From: Candidatus Thiodiazotropha sp. 'RUGA'
GTDB taxonomy: Bacteria; Pseudomonadota; Gammaproteobacteria; Chromatiales; Chromatiaceae
Direction: 5' to 3'
Assembly: GCA_016842065.1 (NCBI GenBank)
Contig: JAEPDS010000001.1
Coordinates: 199,536-263,535, forward strand
Length of the DNA: 64,000 nt
A program made the position numbers and the translations under genes. Of this stretch, positions 41,817-50,892 are shown piece by piece. Below the pieces are notes generated by a model that worked only from the letters and a program-made list of their open reading frames with translations, did no database searches and was not told the DNA's origin. Position 1 is the stretch's first letter; every line of letters begins with the position of its first letter.

Positions 41817-42417
41817 TGGTTTTCCTTCTACTTGGGAAGCGCATGCTGCCGATCAGCCAGACAAGCATACCACTCAAAGCGCCATACAGATGGGATGCGA
41901 CAACAACCGGTCCATTTGCCATCGATTCACTGCCTGGTAATGGTCCCTGCCACTGCTCCCAGGTGATTTTCCCAACAACGGCGATCAGCAGGCTGACAGA
42001 GAGTAGTGGTTCCTGTTTCATCTGCTTGAGCAGGCCCCAGATCAATAATCCATGAAGGGCACCGGAGAGGCCACGGTACCAAACCAGCTGCGGACTGAAA
42101 AACCAAAGCGCCGTTGAGGTGATGAGGGTGATGAGCAACAGTATCAGACCGCAGCGTTGCGAGGGAAGCGTGTTCAGCAGCAATCCCCAGACCATCCAAA
42201 GACCGAGCAGGTTCATCGTCAGGTGGCCCCAACCGAGATGCACCAGATGTGCCGTGATCAGGCGCCATAACTCCCCGTTTGCGATAGGCTCACGGTGGTA
42301 TTCAAGCCATCCCGATGCACTCTCTGTGGCGAGGGAGAGCAGCAGACAGATCAGGCTGACTGTTAGCGGACAGATAGCGTGTGTTAAGGGGAATTTGAAA
42401 CTGGCTGATCTATCCAA
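41809..42417 (-). CDS. Rhomboid-family intramembrane serine protease, rhombosortase-like
   Basis: Polytopic; WRLITAHLVHLGWGHLTMNLLGLW, catalytic-Ser motif YRGLSGALHGLLIWG, later VASHLYGALSGM with catalytic His. Confidence 0.82.
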   Translation of the reverse strand: MDRSASFKFPLTHAICPLTVSLICLLLSLATESASGWLEYHREPIANGELWRLITAHLVHLGWGHLTMNLLGLWMVWGLLLNTLPSQRCGLILLLITLITSTALWFFSPQLVWYRGLSGALHGLLIWGLLKQMKQEPLLSVSLLIAVVGKITWEQWQGPLPGSESMANGPVVVASHLYGALSGMLVWLIGSMRFPSRRKTSD

Positions 42418-42432
42418 TGGTCGATCCGGAGT

Positions 42433-43179
42433 TCAGCCCTGTTTACTGCAGACCGGACATCCCGGATCCTGTTTCAGTGTCAAGCTGCGCCACTCCATCT
42501 GCAACGCATCCAGTAGCAGCAGCCGACCTTCTAGTGGATTGCCTGCGCCGGTCAGCACTTTGATCGCTTCAGTCGCCTGGATGCTGCCGATGATGCCGAC
42601 CAGTGGTGCCAGAACACCATTTGCTGAACAGCTCTCATCCATCCCGCCTTCATCCGGATAGAGGCAGTGGTAACAGGGACTGCCGGGTTTACCGCTGAAT
42701 ACGCTTACCTGTCCCTCCATGCGAATCGCCGCCGCAGAGACCAGTGGGGTCTGGTGCTTGTGACAGGCCTTGTTGATGGCAAAGCGGGTGGCAAAGTTAT
42801 CGGTACCGTCGAGCACCACATCCGCCAGTTTCACTAGTTCGTCCAGCTGATCCTGGTCGAGTTTTTCTGCGCTGGTCTCTACCTGAATCTCGGGATTGAT
42901 CGCTTGCAACGTCTGTTTGGCCGATTCAACCTTAAGCTGATCGACACGCTCCGTGGTATGGATGATCTGGCGTTGCAGATTGGTCAGATCCACCCGGTCG
43001 AAATCGACCAGATGGAGAACGCCCACCCCGGCCGCGGCAAGATACATTGCTGCGGGTGAGCCGAGACCGCCCAGGCCGATGATCAGAGCCCGTGAATCAA
43101 GCAGTCGCTGCTGCCCCTCAATTTCGATGGAAGGCAACATTATCTGTCGACTGTAGCGCAGCAGTTGTTCGTCATTCAT
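42433..43179 (-). CDS. moeB: HesA/MoeB/ThiF family adenylyltransferase, MoeB-like
   Basis: RYSRQIMLPSIEIEGQQRLLDSRALIIGLGGLGSPAAMYLAAAGVGVLHLVDFDRVDLTNLQRQIIHTTERV; adjacent to prmC-prfA-hemA. Confidence 0.92.
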   Translation of the reverse strand: MNDEQLLRYSRQIMLPSIEIEGQQRLLDSRALIIGLGGLGSPAAMYLAAAGVGVLHLVDFDRVDLTNLQRQIIHTTERVDQLKVESAKQTLQAINPEIQVETSAEKLDQDQLDELVKLADVVLDGTDNFATRFAINKACHKHQTPLVSAAAIRMEGQVSVFSGKPGSPCYHCLYPDEGGMDESCSANGVLAPLVGIIGSIQATEAIKVLTGAGNPLEGRLLLLDALQMEWRSLTLKQDPGCPVCSKQG

Positions 43180-43231
43180 AGAGTCAGGGCCTGAACAATT
43201 GAGTTGACCATTAACCGGCCATTGTGTGGTA

Positions 43232-43678
43232 TCAGAGGTATTTTCGCCAATGCTCGGGGCGTTGATCCCGCAGTTGATGATTCATCCGTTGATAGCGGTC
43301 TGCAAAGATCATGCGGGTGCATTTTGAGTCGCTACGGTTGCATCCCAGGTTGGCGCGCTCGGTATCTTCCGTATAGTAATAGAGTGCTCTTTTGAGGCGA
43401 TAGAGTAGACGGTTGTCGATGTGCAGTCCCATTGCCGTCAGGCCGATCTCGATCTGCTCCAGTGAGACCTCCAGCAGTTCATACTGAATCTGCAGCAGGG
43501 TGGGGGAGACAGGATTCGTTTTGATAATACCAACCACATCCGTCAGTAAGCTTGCCGCTGTACCGGCCTGATTGGGATCCGGGTGGAGTTCGACAAAGTG
43601 AATGTCCCGGTGTTTCACCAAGTCGTGTGGGGGATCACCCATAGCCTTCAATCCTAGCGAAAGCGATAAAATAATCAA
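43232..43678 (-). CDS. Conserved hypothetical protein (start uncertain, possibly at MGDPPHDLV)
   Basis: Uninterrupted ORF in a gap on the same strand as neighbours; family not recognised. Confidence 0.45.
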   Translation of the reverse strand: MIILSLSLGLKAMGDPPHDLVKHRDIHFVELHPDPNQAGTAASLLTDVVGIIKTNPVSPTLLQIQYELLEVSLEQIEIGLTAMGLHIDNRLLYRLKRALYYYTEDTERANLGCNRSDSKCTRMIFADRYQRMNHQLRDQRPEHWRKYL

Positions 43679-43773
43679 GCAATTTAGATCCCTCTTAAGC
43701 GCCCGTTGCCGGCCACTCTGAGTGGTCGGGCCAGTATGGGGAACAGTTACTCAATCGATTGATTTTAAACGGC

Positions 43774-44616
43774 TCATGAGCTGCAGCCTTCGGTCACTCT
43801 GGGTTGTCCGGCAAGATCTTTATGACTTGTTATGCCACTCATACCGGCAGACTGCATCAGCCGGCGAACCGCATCTGCCTGATTGTATCCATGCTCGAGT
43901 ATCAGCCAGCCGTTCTGTTTCAGTCTGGCTGGCGCCTGCTTGATGATGGTTCGGATATCATCCAGTCCATCCTCTCCGGAGACCAGGGCGCTACGGGGTT
44001 CATAAGGCAGATCTCCCCGGGTGAGATGGGGGTCGGCCGTTTCAATATAGGGAGGATTGCTGAGGATCAGATCAAACCGTTCACCCTCGGGAAGTGCAGC
44101 GCACCAGTCGCCGGCATGGAATAGCAGATTCTGCAGACCCAGTCGCCGGGCATTTTCCTGGGCGATGCTGAGCGCGGCCTGCTGCAGATCGGTGGCGGCC
44201 ACGCTGGCGTCGGGGCGTTCGCTGGCCAGCGCCAGGGCAATGGCGCCACTGCCGGTGCCCAGATCCGCGGCAATCGGTTTATCGCAGCCTGCAAGATGGT
44301 GGAGTGCCCGCTCGACCAGCAGTTCGCTCTCAGCTCTTGGGATCAGGGTGTCCGGTGTCACCCGCAGTGACAGAGACCAGAACTCCCGTTGCTGCAGAAT
44401 ATAGGCGATGGGTGTGCCCTGCTGCCTCTGCTGGATCAGCCGTTGATAGTGCCGGTGTTGTGATTCACTCAACATCGCTTCCGGCCAGGCGTAGAGATGG
44501 CTCTTAGGCTTATCCAGCAGATGGCACAACAACATCGCCGCTTCCAGATCGGGACTATCAGCGATGCCACTGAGGGATTGTTGCGCTGCCAGCAGGGCCT
44601 GTTTGAGGGTTGGCAT
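43774..44616 (-). CDS. prmC: Peptide chain release factor N5-glutamine methyltransferase
   Basis: ADLGTGSGAIALALASERPDA, FDLILSNPPYIETADPHL (NPPY); downstream of prfA; start reset to MPTLKQALL. Confidence 0.96.
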   Translation of the reverse strand: MPTLKQALLAAQQSLSGIADSPDLEAAMLLCHLLDKPKSHLYAWPEAMLSESQHRHYQRLIQQRQQGTPIAYILQQREFWSLSLRVTPDTLIPRAESELLVERALHHLAGCDKPIAADLGTGSGAIALALASERPDASVAATDLQQAALSIAQENARRLGLQNLLFHAGDWCAALPEGERFDLILSNPPYIETADPHLTRGDLPYEPRSALVSGEDGLDDIRTIIKQAPARLKQNGWLILEHGYNQADAVRRLMQSAGMSGITSHKDLAGQPRVTEGCSS

Positions 44617-44632
44617 GGGATGCCCGCTGTCT

Positions 44633-45712
44633 TCAGGCTTCGCCCATCGCGGCCAACTCTTCAAGCTGATGTTCCCGCAGTAGAGGTTCCACCACCTGAT
44701 CCAGCGTACCGGTCATCACCTCATCGAGTTTATAGAGGGTCAGATTGATGCGGTGATCTGTCAGTCGGTTTTGCGGAAAATTGTAGGTGCGGATGCGTTC
44801 CGATCGATCGCCGCTGCCGACCTGAAGTTTACGCGCGCTGGCCTGCTCTGTGGCGATCTTCTGTTGCGCCTGGGAGAGCAGCTTGGCCTGCAGCAGGGAC
44901 ATCGCCCGCGCCTTGTTTTTATGCTGTGAACGCTCGTCCTGACACTCCACCACGATACCGCTGGGGAGGTGGGTGATGCGGACGGCGGAATCGGTCTTGT
45001 TGACATGCTGTCCGCCAGCCCCGGAGGCGCGATAGGTATCGATGCGCAGATCGTTATTGTTGATCTCCACATCATCCACCTCCTCAACTTCCGGCAGTAT
45101 GGCCACGGTGCAGGCCGAGGTGTGGATGCGTCCCTGGGACTCGGTCTCGGGTATACGCTGTACCCGATGGGTGCCCGATTCAAATTTCAGACGGGAGTAG
45201 ACTGCATTACCACTGATCCGACAGACCACCTCTTTGTAGCCACCATGCTCACCCAGGCTTTCGCTGATGGTTTCAGTCTGCCACTTCTGTGACTCCGCAT
45301 AGCGAAGGTACATCCGATGCAGGTCACTGGCGAACAGGGCGGCTTCGGCGCCACCGGTACCTGCCCTGATCTCGAGAAAGACATTGCGCTGATCGTTCGG
45401 ATCGGCCGGAATCAGCAGCAGTTGCAGCTCAGGCTCCAGACGCTCCCTGGCCTCTTCCGCATGGCTCAGCTCCTCTTTGGCAAGCTCGGCCATTTCCGGA
45501 TCCGAGATCATCTCTTTTGCCGCCTCGATATCCTCTTCCGCTGCAGAATACTCCCTGAATGCCAGGACTACGGGCTCCAGCTGGGCATACTCCCGTCCCA
45601 GGTCGCGGAACTGGTTCTGGTTACTTTGGATATCCGGATCCGCCATTAATGCGGTGATCTCTTCGAAGCGTTCGGCAATCTGATCCAACTTGCCGCGCAG
45701 TGAGGGCTTCAT
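44633..45712 (-). CDS. prfA: Peptide chain release factor 1
   Basis: [71 protein letters not shown]. Confidence 0.98.
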   Translation of the reverse strand: MKPSLRGKLDQIAERFEEITALMADPDIQSNQNQFRDLGREYAQLEPVVLAFREYSAAEEDIEAAKEMISDPEMAELAKEELSHAEEARERLEPELQLLLIPADPNDQRNVFLEIRAGTGGAEAALFASDLHRMYLRYAESQKWQTETISESLGEHGGYKEVVCRISGNAVYSRLKFESGTHRVQRIPETESQGRIHTSACTVAILPEVEEVDDVEINNNDLRIDTYRASGAGGQHVNKTDSAVRITHLPSGIVVECQDERSQHKNKARAMSLLQAKLLSQAQQKIATEQASARKLQVGSGDRSERIRTYNFPQNRLTDHRINLTLYKLDEVMTGTLDQVVEPLLREHQLEELAAMGEA

Positions 45713-46977
45713 GCTTTATTGTCTGTTTTTTTGATTTGGAATAGGGTGTTGGCTGCTTCCAGCAGATCGATCTGGCCATTGAATCCGGCCTGGCGCATTT
45801 GGGTGCTTGGGGTATGCAGAAGCTTGTTGGTCAGGGTGTGTGCAATGAAGCGGATCGCCTCTTCCGGGGATTTTCCCTTGGCCAGCTGTTGCATCGCCTT
45901 CTGTGTCACTTCGTCACGCAGCTGTTCCGCATAGCCGCGATAGTCCTGGATCAGCTCCACCGCATCCAGCGAACGCAGCCACCCCATGTAGTCGTCCACA
46001 TAGTGTTCAATGATCTCTTCCGCCTGTTCGGCTGCCTCTTCCCGTGAGCGCATGTTTTCCTGGATGACCTCATCCATATCGTCCACGGTGTAGAGGTAGA
46101 TATCGCTGAGATCGGCCACTTCAGGCTCGATATCCCGGGGAACCGCAATATCCACCATGAAGATGGGCCGGTGTTTGCGCTCTTTCAAAGCGCTCTCCAC
46201 CGTTCCCTTGCCGAGTACCGGAAGTGGGCTGGCGGTGGATGAGATGACGATGTCCGCCTCAGCCAGGTGGTTGCTGATCTCCGTCAGGGCGATGGCATAG
46301 CCCTCAAATTGCACGGCCAGCTGGTGTGCCCGTTCCACCGTGCGGTTGGCCACGATGATGCGCCCGATGCCGTTCTGGCTCAGGTGACGGGCCGCCAGCT
46401 CCACGGTCTCGCCGGCGCCGATCAGCAGTGCGGTCTGCTCCGAAAGGTCACTGAAGATCTGTTTCGCCAGGCTGACGGCGGCAAAGGCCACGGAGACCGG
46501 GCTGTTGCCGATGTTGGTATCGGTGCGGATCTGTTTTGCCGCGGAGAAGGCGTGTTGAAAGAGTTTATACAGCAGTTTGCCGGTCGTGCCGGTGTCGGTT
46601 GCGGTCTGGTAGGCCGCCTTGACCTGCCCCAGTATCTGCGGCTCCCCGAGTACCAGGGAATCGAGACCACAGGAGACACGCAACAGATGTTTTACCGCAT
46701 CCAGCCCGAAATGGCTGTAGAGATAGGGCATCACCCGGTCGCTGGGCAGGCCGTGAAAACGGCTGATCCAGTCAGCCAGGGGCTCGTGGTCCTCTTCAGT
46801 GAGGATGCAGTAGACCTCTGTGCGGTTACAGGTGGAGAGAATCACGGTCTCTTTGACGGCAGGATTCTCCCGCAGACTGCGCAGAGCACCGGCAATGATA
46901 TCGGGACCAAAGGTGACCTTTTCCCGGATTTCCACCGGGGCGGTTTTGTGATTGAGTCCGAGTGCTAGTATCGACAT
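45709..46977 (-). CDS. hemA: Glutamyl-tRNA reductase
   Basis: [60 protein letters not shown]. Confidence 0.98.
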   Translation of the reverse strand: MSILALGLNHKTAPVEIREKVTFGPDIIAGALRSLRENPAVKETVILSTCNRTEVYCILTEEDHEPLADWISRFHGLPSDRVMPYLYSHFGLDAVKHLLRVSCGLDSLVLGEPQILGQVKAAYQTATDTGTTGKLLYKLFQHAFSAAKQIRTDTNIGNSPVSVAFAAVSLAKQIFSDLSEQTALLIGAGETVELAARHLSQNGIGRIIVANRTVERAHQLAVQFEGYAIALTEISNHLAEADIVISSTASPLPVLGKGTVESALKERKHRPIFMVDIAVPRDIEPEVADLSDIYLYTVDDMDEVIQENMRSREEAAEQAEEIIEHYVDDYMGWLRSLDAVELIQDYRGYAEQLRDEVTQKAMQQLAKGKSPEEAIRFIAHTLTNKLLHTPSTQMRQAGFNGQIDLLEAANTLFQIKKTDNKA

Positions 46978-47197
46978 CTGAACGGGTACGCAGCCAACAG
47001 AATTGGAAATTTTGTTATATCAAGGGGTTAAATTCAAGCTTAAATCGCCTGTTGGTTGTGAAACGGTCGATTATTTCGTGTTGGATTGGGTCAGCTCCAC
47101 GCGCTCTTTCCGAAAAAAATCGATCTGTATCGGCAAATGATCGTTAATTACTCTCAAATTCCTCTCATAAATCGGGGTTTTTGATCGTGCCGACAAA

Positions 47198-47225
47198 CTT
47201 AAGCAACCCTTAAGAAACCCTTAAG
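47198..47225. promoter_or_regulatory. Candidate operator: three CTTAAG hexamers at 11-bp period (PmrA/BasR- or QseB-like box)
   Basis: CTTAAG-caacc-CTTAAG-aaacc-CTTAAG at 47198, 47209, 47220. Confidence 0.6.
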
Positions 47226-47231
47226 AAATAG

Positions 47232-47257
47232 AGTCCATGCTGTCATGGACTGTTTTT
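47232..47257 (+). terminator. Terminator-like hairpin with short T-run just downstream of the CTTAAG array
   Basis: AGTCCATG-ctgt-CATGGACT followed by GTTTTTA. Confidence 0.5.
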
Positions 47258-47470
47258 ATGCAATACCTACTAGGGCTTGGCTCGAAACTGATTTTACAAT
47301 CTGGGGGCTTTCTGCAGCCGATGTTGTGGATAACCCGGATTGCTAAACGGCAGGCATCTCTGTTATTAATAGAGAACTTACATTAACTGTCGCTCATAAA
47401 AACACTCATAATTTTAATAATAGGGCGGTTGAGCTCAACAAACACCGCTCAACATTCAGGAGGATTCAGT

Positions 47471-48448
47471 ATGCAGATGCGTAACCAAGTCTACGCAATG
47501 GCCACTGCCGGTTTGTTGTTTTCCAGTTCCATTTTTGCCGGGGTAGCCAAAGACCTACCGCTTCCCTCCGGTACACCGAGTGCTGACGAGGTTGCCGACC
47601 AGGTCTATTTCGTCAACCACTTTTACGCCTTGAAAAATTTCGGTATCACCAATAACAACAAGGATCCGAAAAAGAGTAACCGGGCGATCCCCGGCAAGAT
47701 CACCACGATCGTGAATAAATCCGCCGGCAGCAAACCCACCACCATCACTGTTGAGCGCTATCTCAACAATGACTATGGCGAAGGTGCGATCAATGCCCAG
47801 GATATCGCGATCTTCCGTTCCGGCAAGCTGAAAGGCACCGGTATGCTGATCACCGATTATGTCGATGAGAATAAGAGTCAATCCTACTCCATCTGGTTGC
47901 CGGCGTTGAGGAAAATCAGACGCTTCGCCGAGCCTGCCCATGATGATGCCTGGGGTGGTACCGACTTCACCTTCGGGGACGTAACCCTGAGAAAACCCAA
48001 GGATGAGACCCATGAACTGGTAGGCACCGAGACCTTCAACGATTGCCTCGGAGCAATCGACAAGGCCGCATCGAAAAATAAGTATCTGCCCAGCCCACCG
48101 GATGCGGCCTGTGACCACAAAGGCAAAGAGGTCTATAAACTGAAAAGCACCACCAAGCGGGAAAACTGGTGGTACGACTATCGCATCAGTTATGTGGATA
48201 GCAAGACCTTCGCCGACTACCGTACGGAGTATTTTAAAGGGGACAAGCAGGTCAAAGTGATTGACCGGGATTGGCGCAGTCTGGGGTTGGATGATCCACG
48301 TGCCCAATATTGGGGGTATTGGTACGGAAAGACCCTCGAGTCAGGTCATGAGACCTGGGCGGTTATTCCACAGGCGATCGTTCAATACGACCAAGCTTGG
48401 AAATCGGATTACTGGTCTGAGAAGACCCTGAGAAAAATAAAACGCTAA
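47471..48448 (+). CDS. Outer membrane lipoprotein-sorting protein-like (PF17131-type LolA-like) periplasmic protein
   Basis: Signal peptide (MQMRNQVYAMATAGLLFSSSIFAG); YSIWLPALRKIRRFAEPAHDDAWGGTDFTFGDVTLRKPKDETHELVGTE, ENWWYDYRISYVDSKTFADYRTEYFKGDKQVKVIDRDW; strong aggaggattc RBS; start reset to 47471. Confidence 0.78.
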   Translation: MQMRNQVYAMATAGLLFSSSIFAGVAKDLPLPSGTPSADEVADQVYFVNHFYALKNFGITNNNKDPKKSNRAIPGKITTIVNKSAGSKPTTITVERYLNNDYGEGAINAQDIAIFRSGKLKGTGMLITDYVDENKSQSYSIWLPALRKIRRFAEPAHDDAWGGTDFTFGDVTLRKPKDETHELVGTETFNDCLGAIDKAASKNKYLPSPPDAACDHKGKEVYKLKSTTKRENWWYDYRISYVDSKTFADYRTEYFKGDKQVKVIDRDWRSLGLDDPRAQYWGYWYGKTLESGHETWAVIPQAIVQYDQAWKSDYWSEKTLRKIKR

Positions 48449-48461
48449 TAACTAAAAAATG

Positions 48462-48487
48462 AAACACCCGGCATAGCCCGGGTGTTT
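48462..48487 (+). terminator. Hairpin/terminator between PF17131-like and DUF1302 genes
   Basis: AAACACCCGG-catagc-CCGGGTGTTT. Confidence 0.65.
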
Positions 48488-48588
48488 CCACTTTAATTGG
48501 ACCGACTCGCAAGCAGTCGGCAAATACCATCATTGCACGACGCTCTTAAGTTGGGGTCTCGCAGTAGTGAATTCGGGAGGATTCTTTC

Positions 48589-50805
48589 ATGTTCAATCGC
48601 AGTAAGTTGTATAAGTCGATCCTGCTCGCCATGCTCGTACCCGGTGCGGCAGTTGCTGAAATAGAGTACAGCGGATACATAAAAAATGAGACATCAGTCT
48701 TCACCAGAGATGGTCAGGTTACCGGCAAGGCAGACAGCATGCTGGATATGGAGGGCCATGACAAAGGGGACCTGCTGAAGTTCGAAAACTCGGCACGTCT
48801 GTTCTTGAATGGTTATGTGGGTGATAACATCACCTGGCATGCCGACTTGAATGTGATCTACGATTCCGAGGGTGTGAATGACGACTATAAGGGTCACAAG
48901 CTCTACACCCAGCACGACTACCTCAGAGAGCTCTATTTCGATACCACGGTTTTCGATTGGGACCTGCGAGTCGGTAAACAGCAGGTGGTGTGGGGAACCG
49001 CAGACGGCATCAAGCTGCTGGATATCATCAATCCCACCGATTTTCGTGAACTCAACCAGAATGCCATGGAGGATTCCCGTATTCCGATCTGGATGATCAA
49101 TGCGGAACGTAACATCGGTGACAGCAGCAACATTCAGCTGATTGTCTCACAGGTTGAAGAGAACAAGATTCCAGGCCTCAACGCCGACGGTGACGCCGGG
49201 CATCCCTTCCTCATGAAAGGGGTGGAGACAATCAGTGGTCAGGTAAACGGTTTCTATAACATCGCCCCGGCGTTGAGTAATGTGGCGGCCACCTTCAACG
49301 CGGCGGCCATGGGGGGTGGATTCACCGGTGGTATGGCGCTGCCCCTGGGTCTGAACCTGTTTGCCGGTTTGACCGTGGACGGCTTCGCCGGCAACTTCTG
49401 GGATGCCTCGACCACACCTGGTCTGCTCAATCCCACGGTGCCAACCGATCCGGCCGCCGCCCCCGGCTGGTTGCTGCTGAACGCCTTTACCCAGTTCGGT
49501 TTTACCGGTCAGCCCGGATTTCCTGCCGGTGTCAGCGATCCGAATGGTAACTTCGGTGAGACCAACCTGATGCCGATCACCGGCCTGACCCCGCTCTCAC
49601 CGACCGAGGTGACCTGGCAGCCGGATGAAGCCTCTTCCGCGTTTGAATATATGGCGAATGCGACCTTCGCCACCTTCAACACCTTTACCAGCTTTACCGG
49701 GGCTGGCGGGTTGACCGGTTTCGAATCCGAGTGGGTCAAGGACTATCCGGATGACAGTGACGTAAACGGCGGTTTTCGTTTCAGAAACTCAACCGATGGT
49801 GGCTTGAACTGGTCCGTCAACTACTTCTACCACTACAGCGGTAACCCGAACATCGATCTGAGCTGGCGTGATGCCAACGGCGATGAGTTGATCGTGCAGC
49901 GTGCGCCCACCCTGTTCTTTGACACCAACGGTACCCCTGGTCCACAGCAGGATGACACCTTCGTACCGGATGTGGCCACCAGCCTGAGCCGGGATGAGGC
50001 CCGGGCAAACTGGGATATGGGCAATGCCACCACCATTCTGGTACACGATGGAGCGGGCAACTACTCCGGTGCACTCGATCCAAGTGGTGTGCTGCCGGCA
50101 CTGGCTGACGGTAATCCCTTCAACGATATGATGTCCATGGGAACCGGTGCGCCCTCCCTGCGCTTCACAGAGAAGTTGCATCGGGTCAACAGTCTCGGTA
50201 CCTCGTTTGACTACGCGCTTGAAGCTGGCGACATACCGCTGGTACTCAGAGGCGAGTTTCTATACGACGAAGGTGAGAAACAGCCGGTTATCGACAAGTT
50301 CCTGCTGAGCATCGGTGATCTGACCAACGCGCTCAAAATGGAAGATGCAGACTACTTCAAGTATGTGCTGGGTGCCGATATCACGGTGGCAACCAATCTC
50401 TTGATCAGCGGTCAGTTCATTCAGTTCCGCAATCTGGATTTTATCGATGAGTCGGATAGCTGCCGTACCCAGACCGGCGTGACCATGGACTGCAGTCGTT
50501 ATACCGCGGATTTAGCCACCATGAGTCTGACCAATGGCCTCAACAAGGGGTATGAGGATAAGGAGTTCTACTCGATCTTTCTCTCCAAGCCCTTCGGCGA
50601 GTCTCAGGAGCATCGCTGGAACAACATCTTCATCTACGAAGAGGGTGGCGGTAAATGGAATCGCTTCGACGTGGAGTACACCTTCACCGATACCCTGTTG
50701 GCTTCCGTGGAGTGGAACAACTACTGGGGTGAAGAGAATACGACCTTTGGTCAGTTCAGAGACTCATCCAACTTCCAGGTGGGTCTGAAATGGATCATTG
50801 AGTGA
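48589..50805 (+). CDS. DUF1302-type outer membrane beta-barrel protein
   Basis: Signal peptide; LRELYFDTTVFDWDLRVGKQQVVWGTADGIKLLDIINPTDFRELNQ; C-terminal barrel strand FQVGLKWIIE. Confidence 0.85.
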   Translation: MFNRSKLYKSILLAMLVPGAAVAEIEYSGYIKNETSVFTRDGQVTGKADSMLDMEGHDKGDLLKFENSARLFLNGYVGDNITWHADLNVIYDSEGVNDDYKGHKLYTQHDYLRELYFDTTVFDWDLRVGKQQVVWGTADGIKLLDIINPTDFRELNQNAMEDSRIPIWMINAERNIGDSSNIQLIVSQVEENKIPGLNADGDAGHPFLMKGVETISGQVNGFYNIAPALSNVAATFNAAAMGGGFTGGMALPLGLNLFAGLTVDGFAGNFWDASTTPGLLNPTVPTDPAAAPGWLLLNAFTQFGFTGQPGFPAGVSDPNGNFGETNLMPITGLTPLSPTEVTWQPDEASSAFEYMANATFATFNTFTSFTGAGGLTGFESEWVKDYPDDSDVNGGFRFRNSTDGGLNWSVNYFYHYSGNPNIDLSWRDANGDELIVQRAPTLFFDTNGTPGPQQDDTFVPDVATSLSRDEARANWDMGNATTILVHDGAGNYSGALDPSGVLPALADGNPFNDMMSMGTGAPSLRFTEKLHRVNSLGTSFDYALEAGDIPLVLRGEFLYDEGEKQPVIDKFLLSIGDLTNALKMEDADYFKYVLGADITVATNLLISGQFIQFRNLDFIDESDSCRTQTGVTMDCSRYTADLATMSLTNGLNKGYEDKEFYSIFLSKPFGESQEHRWNNIFIYEEGGGKWNRFDVEYTFTDTLLASVEWNNYWGEENTTFGQFRDSSNFQVGLKWIIE

Positions 50806-50830
50806 TCCCTGACCGGCAGTAAAACCCTTC

Positions 50831-50861
50831 GGCAGCCGCCTGGATTATCCAGGTGGCTGCC
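50831..50861 (+). other. Intercistronic hairpin between DUF1302 and RND genes
   Basis: GGCAGCCGCCTGGA-tta-TCCAGGTGGCTGCC, 14-bp stem with one GU, no U-tract. Confidence 0.6.
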
Positions 50862-50892
50862 GACTCACAGCGAATTCTAGGAGTAGTGAGCC

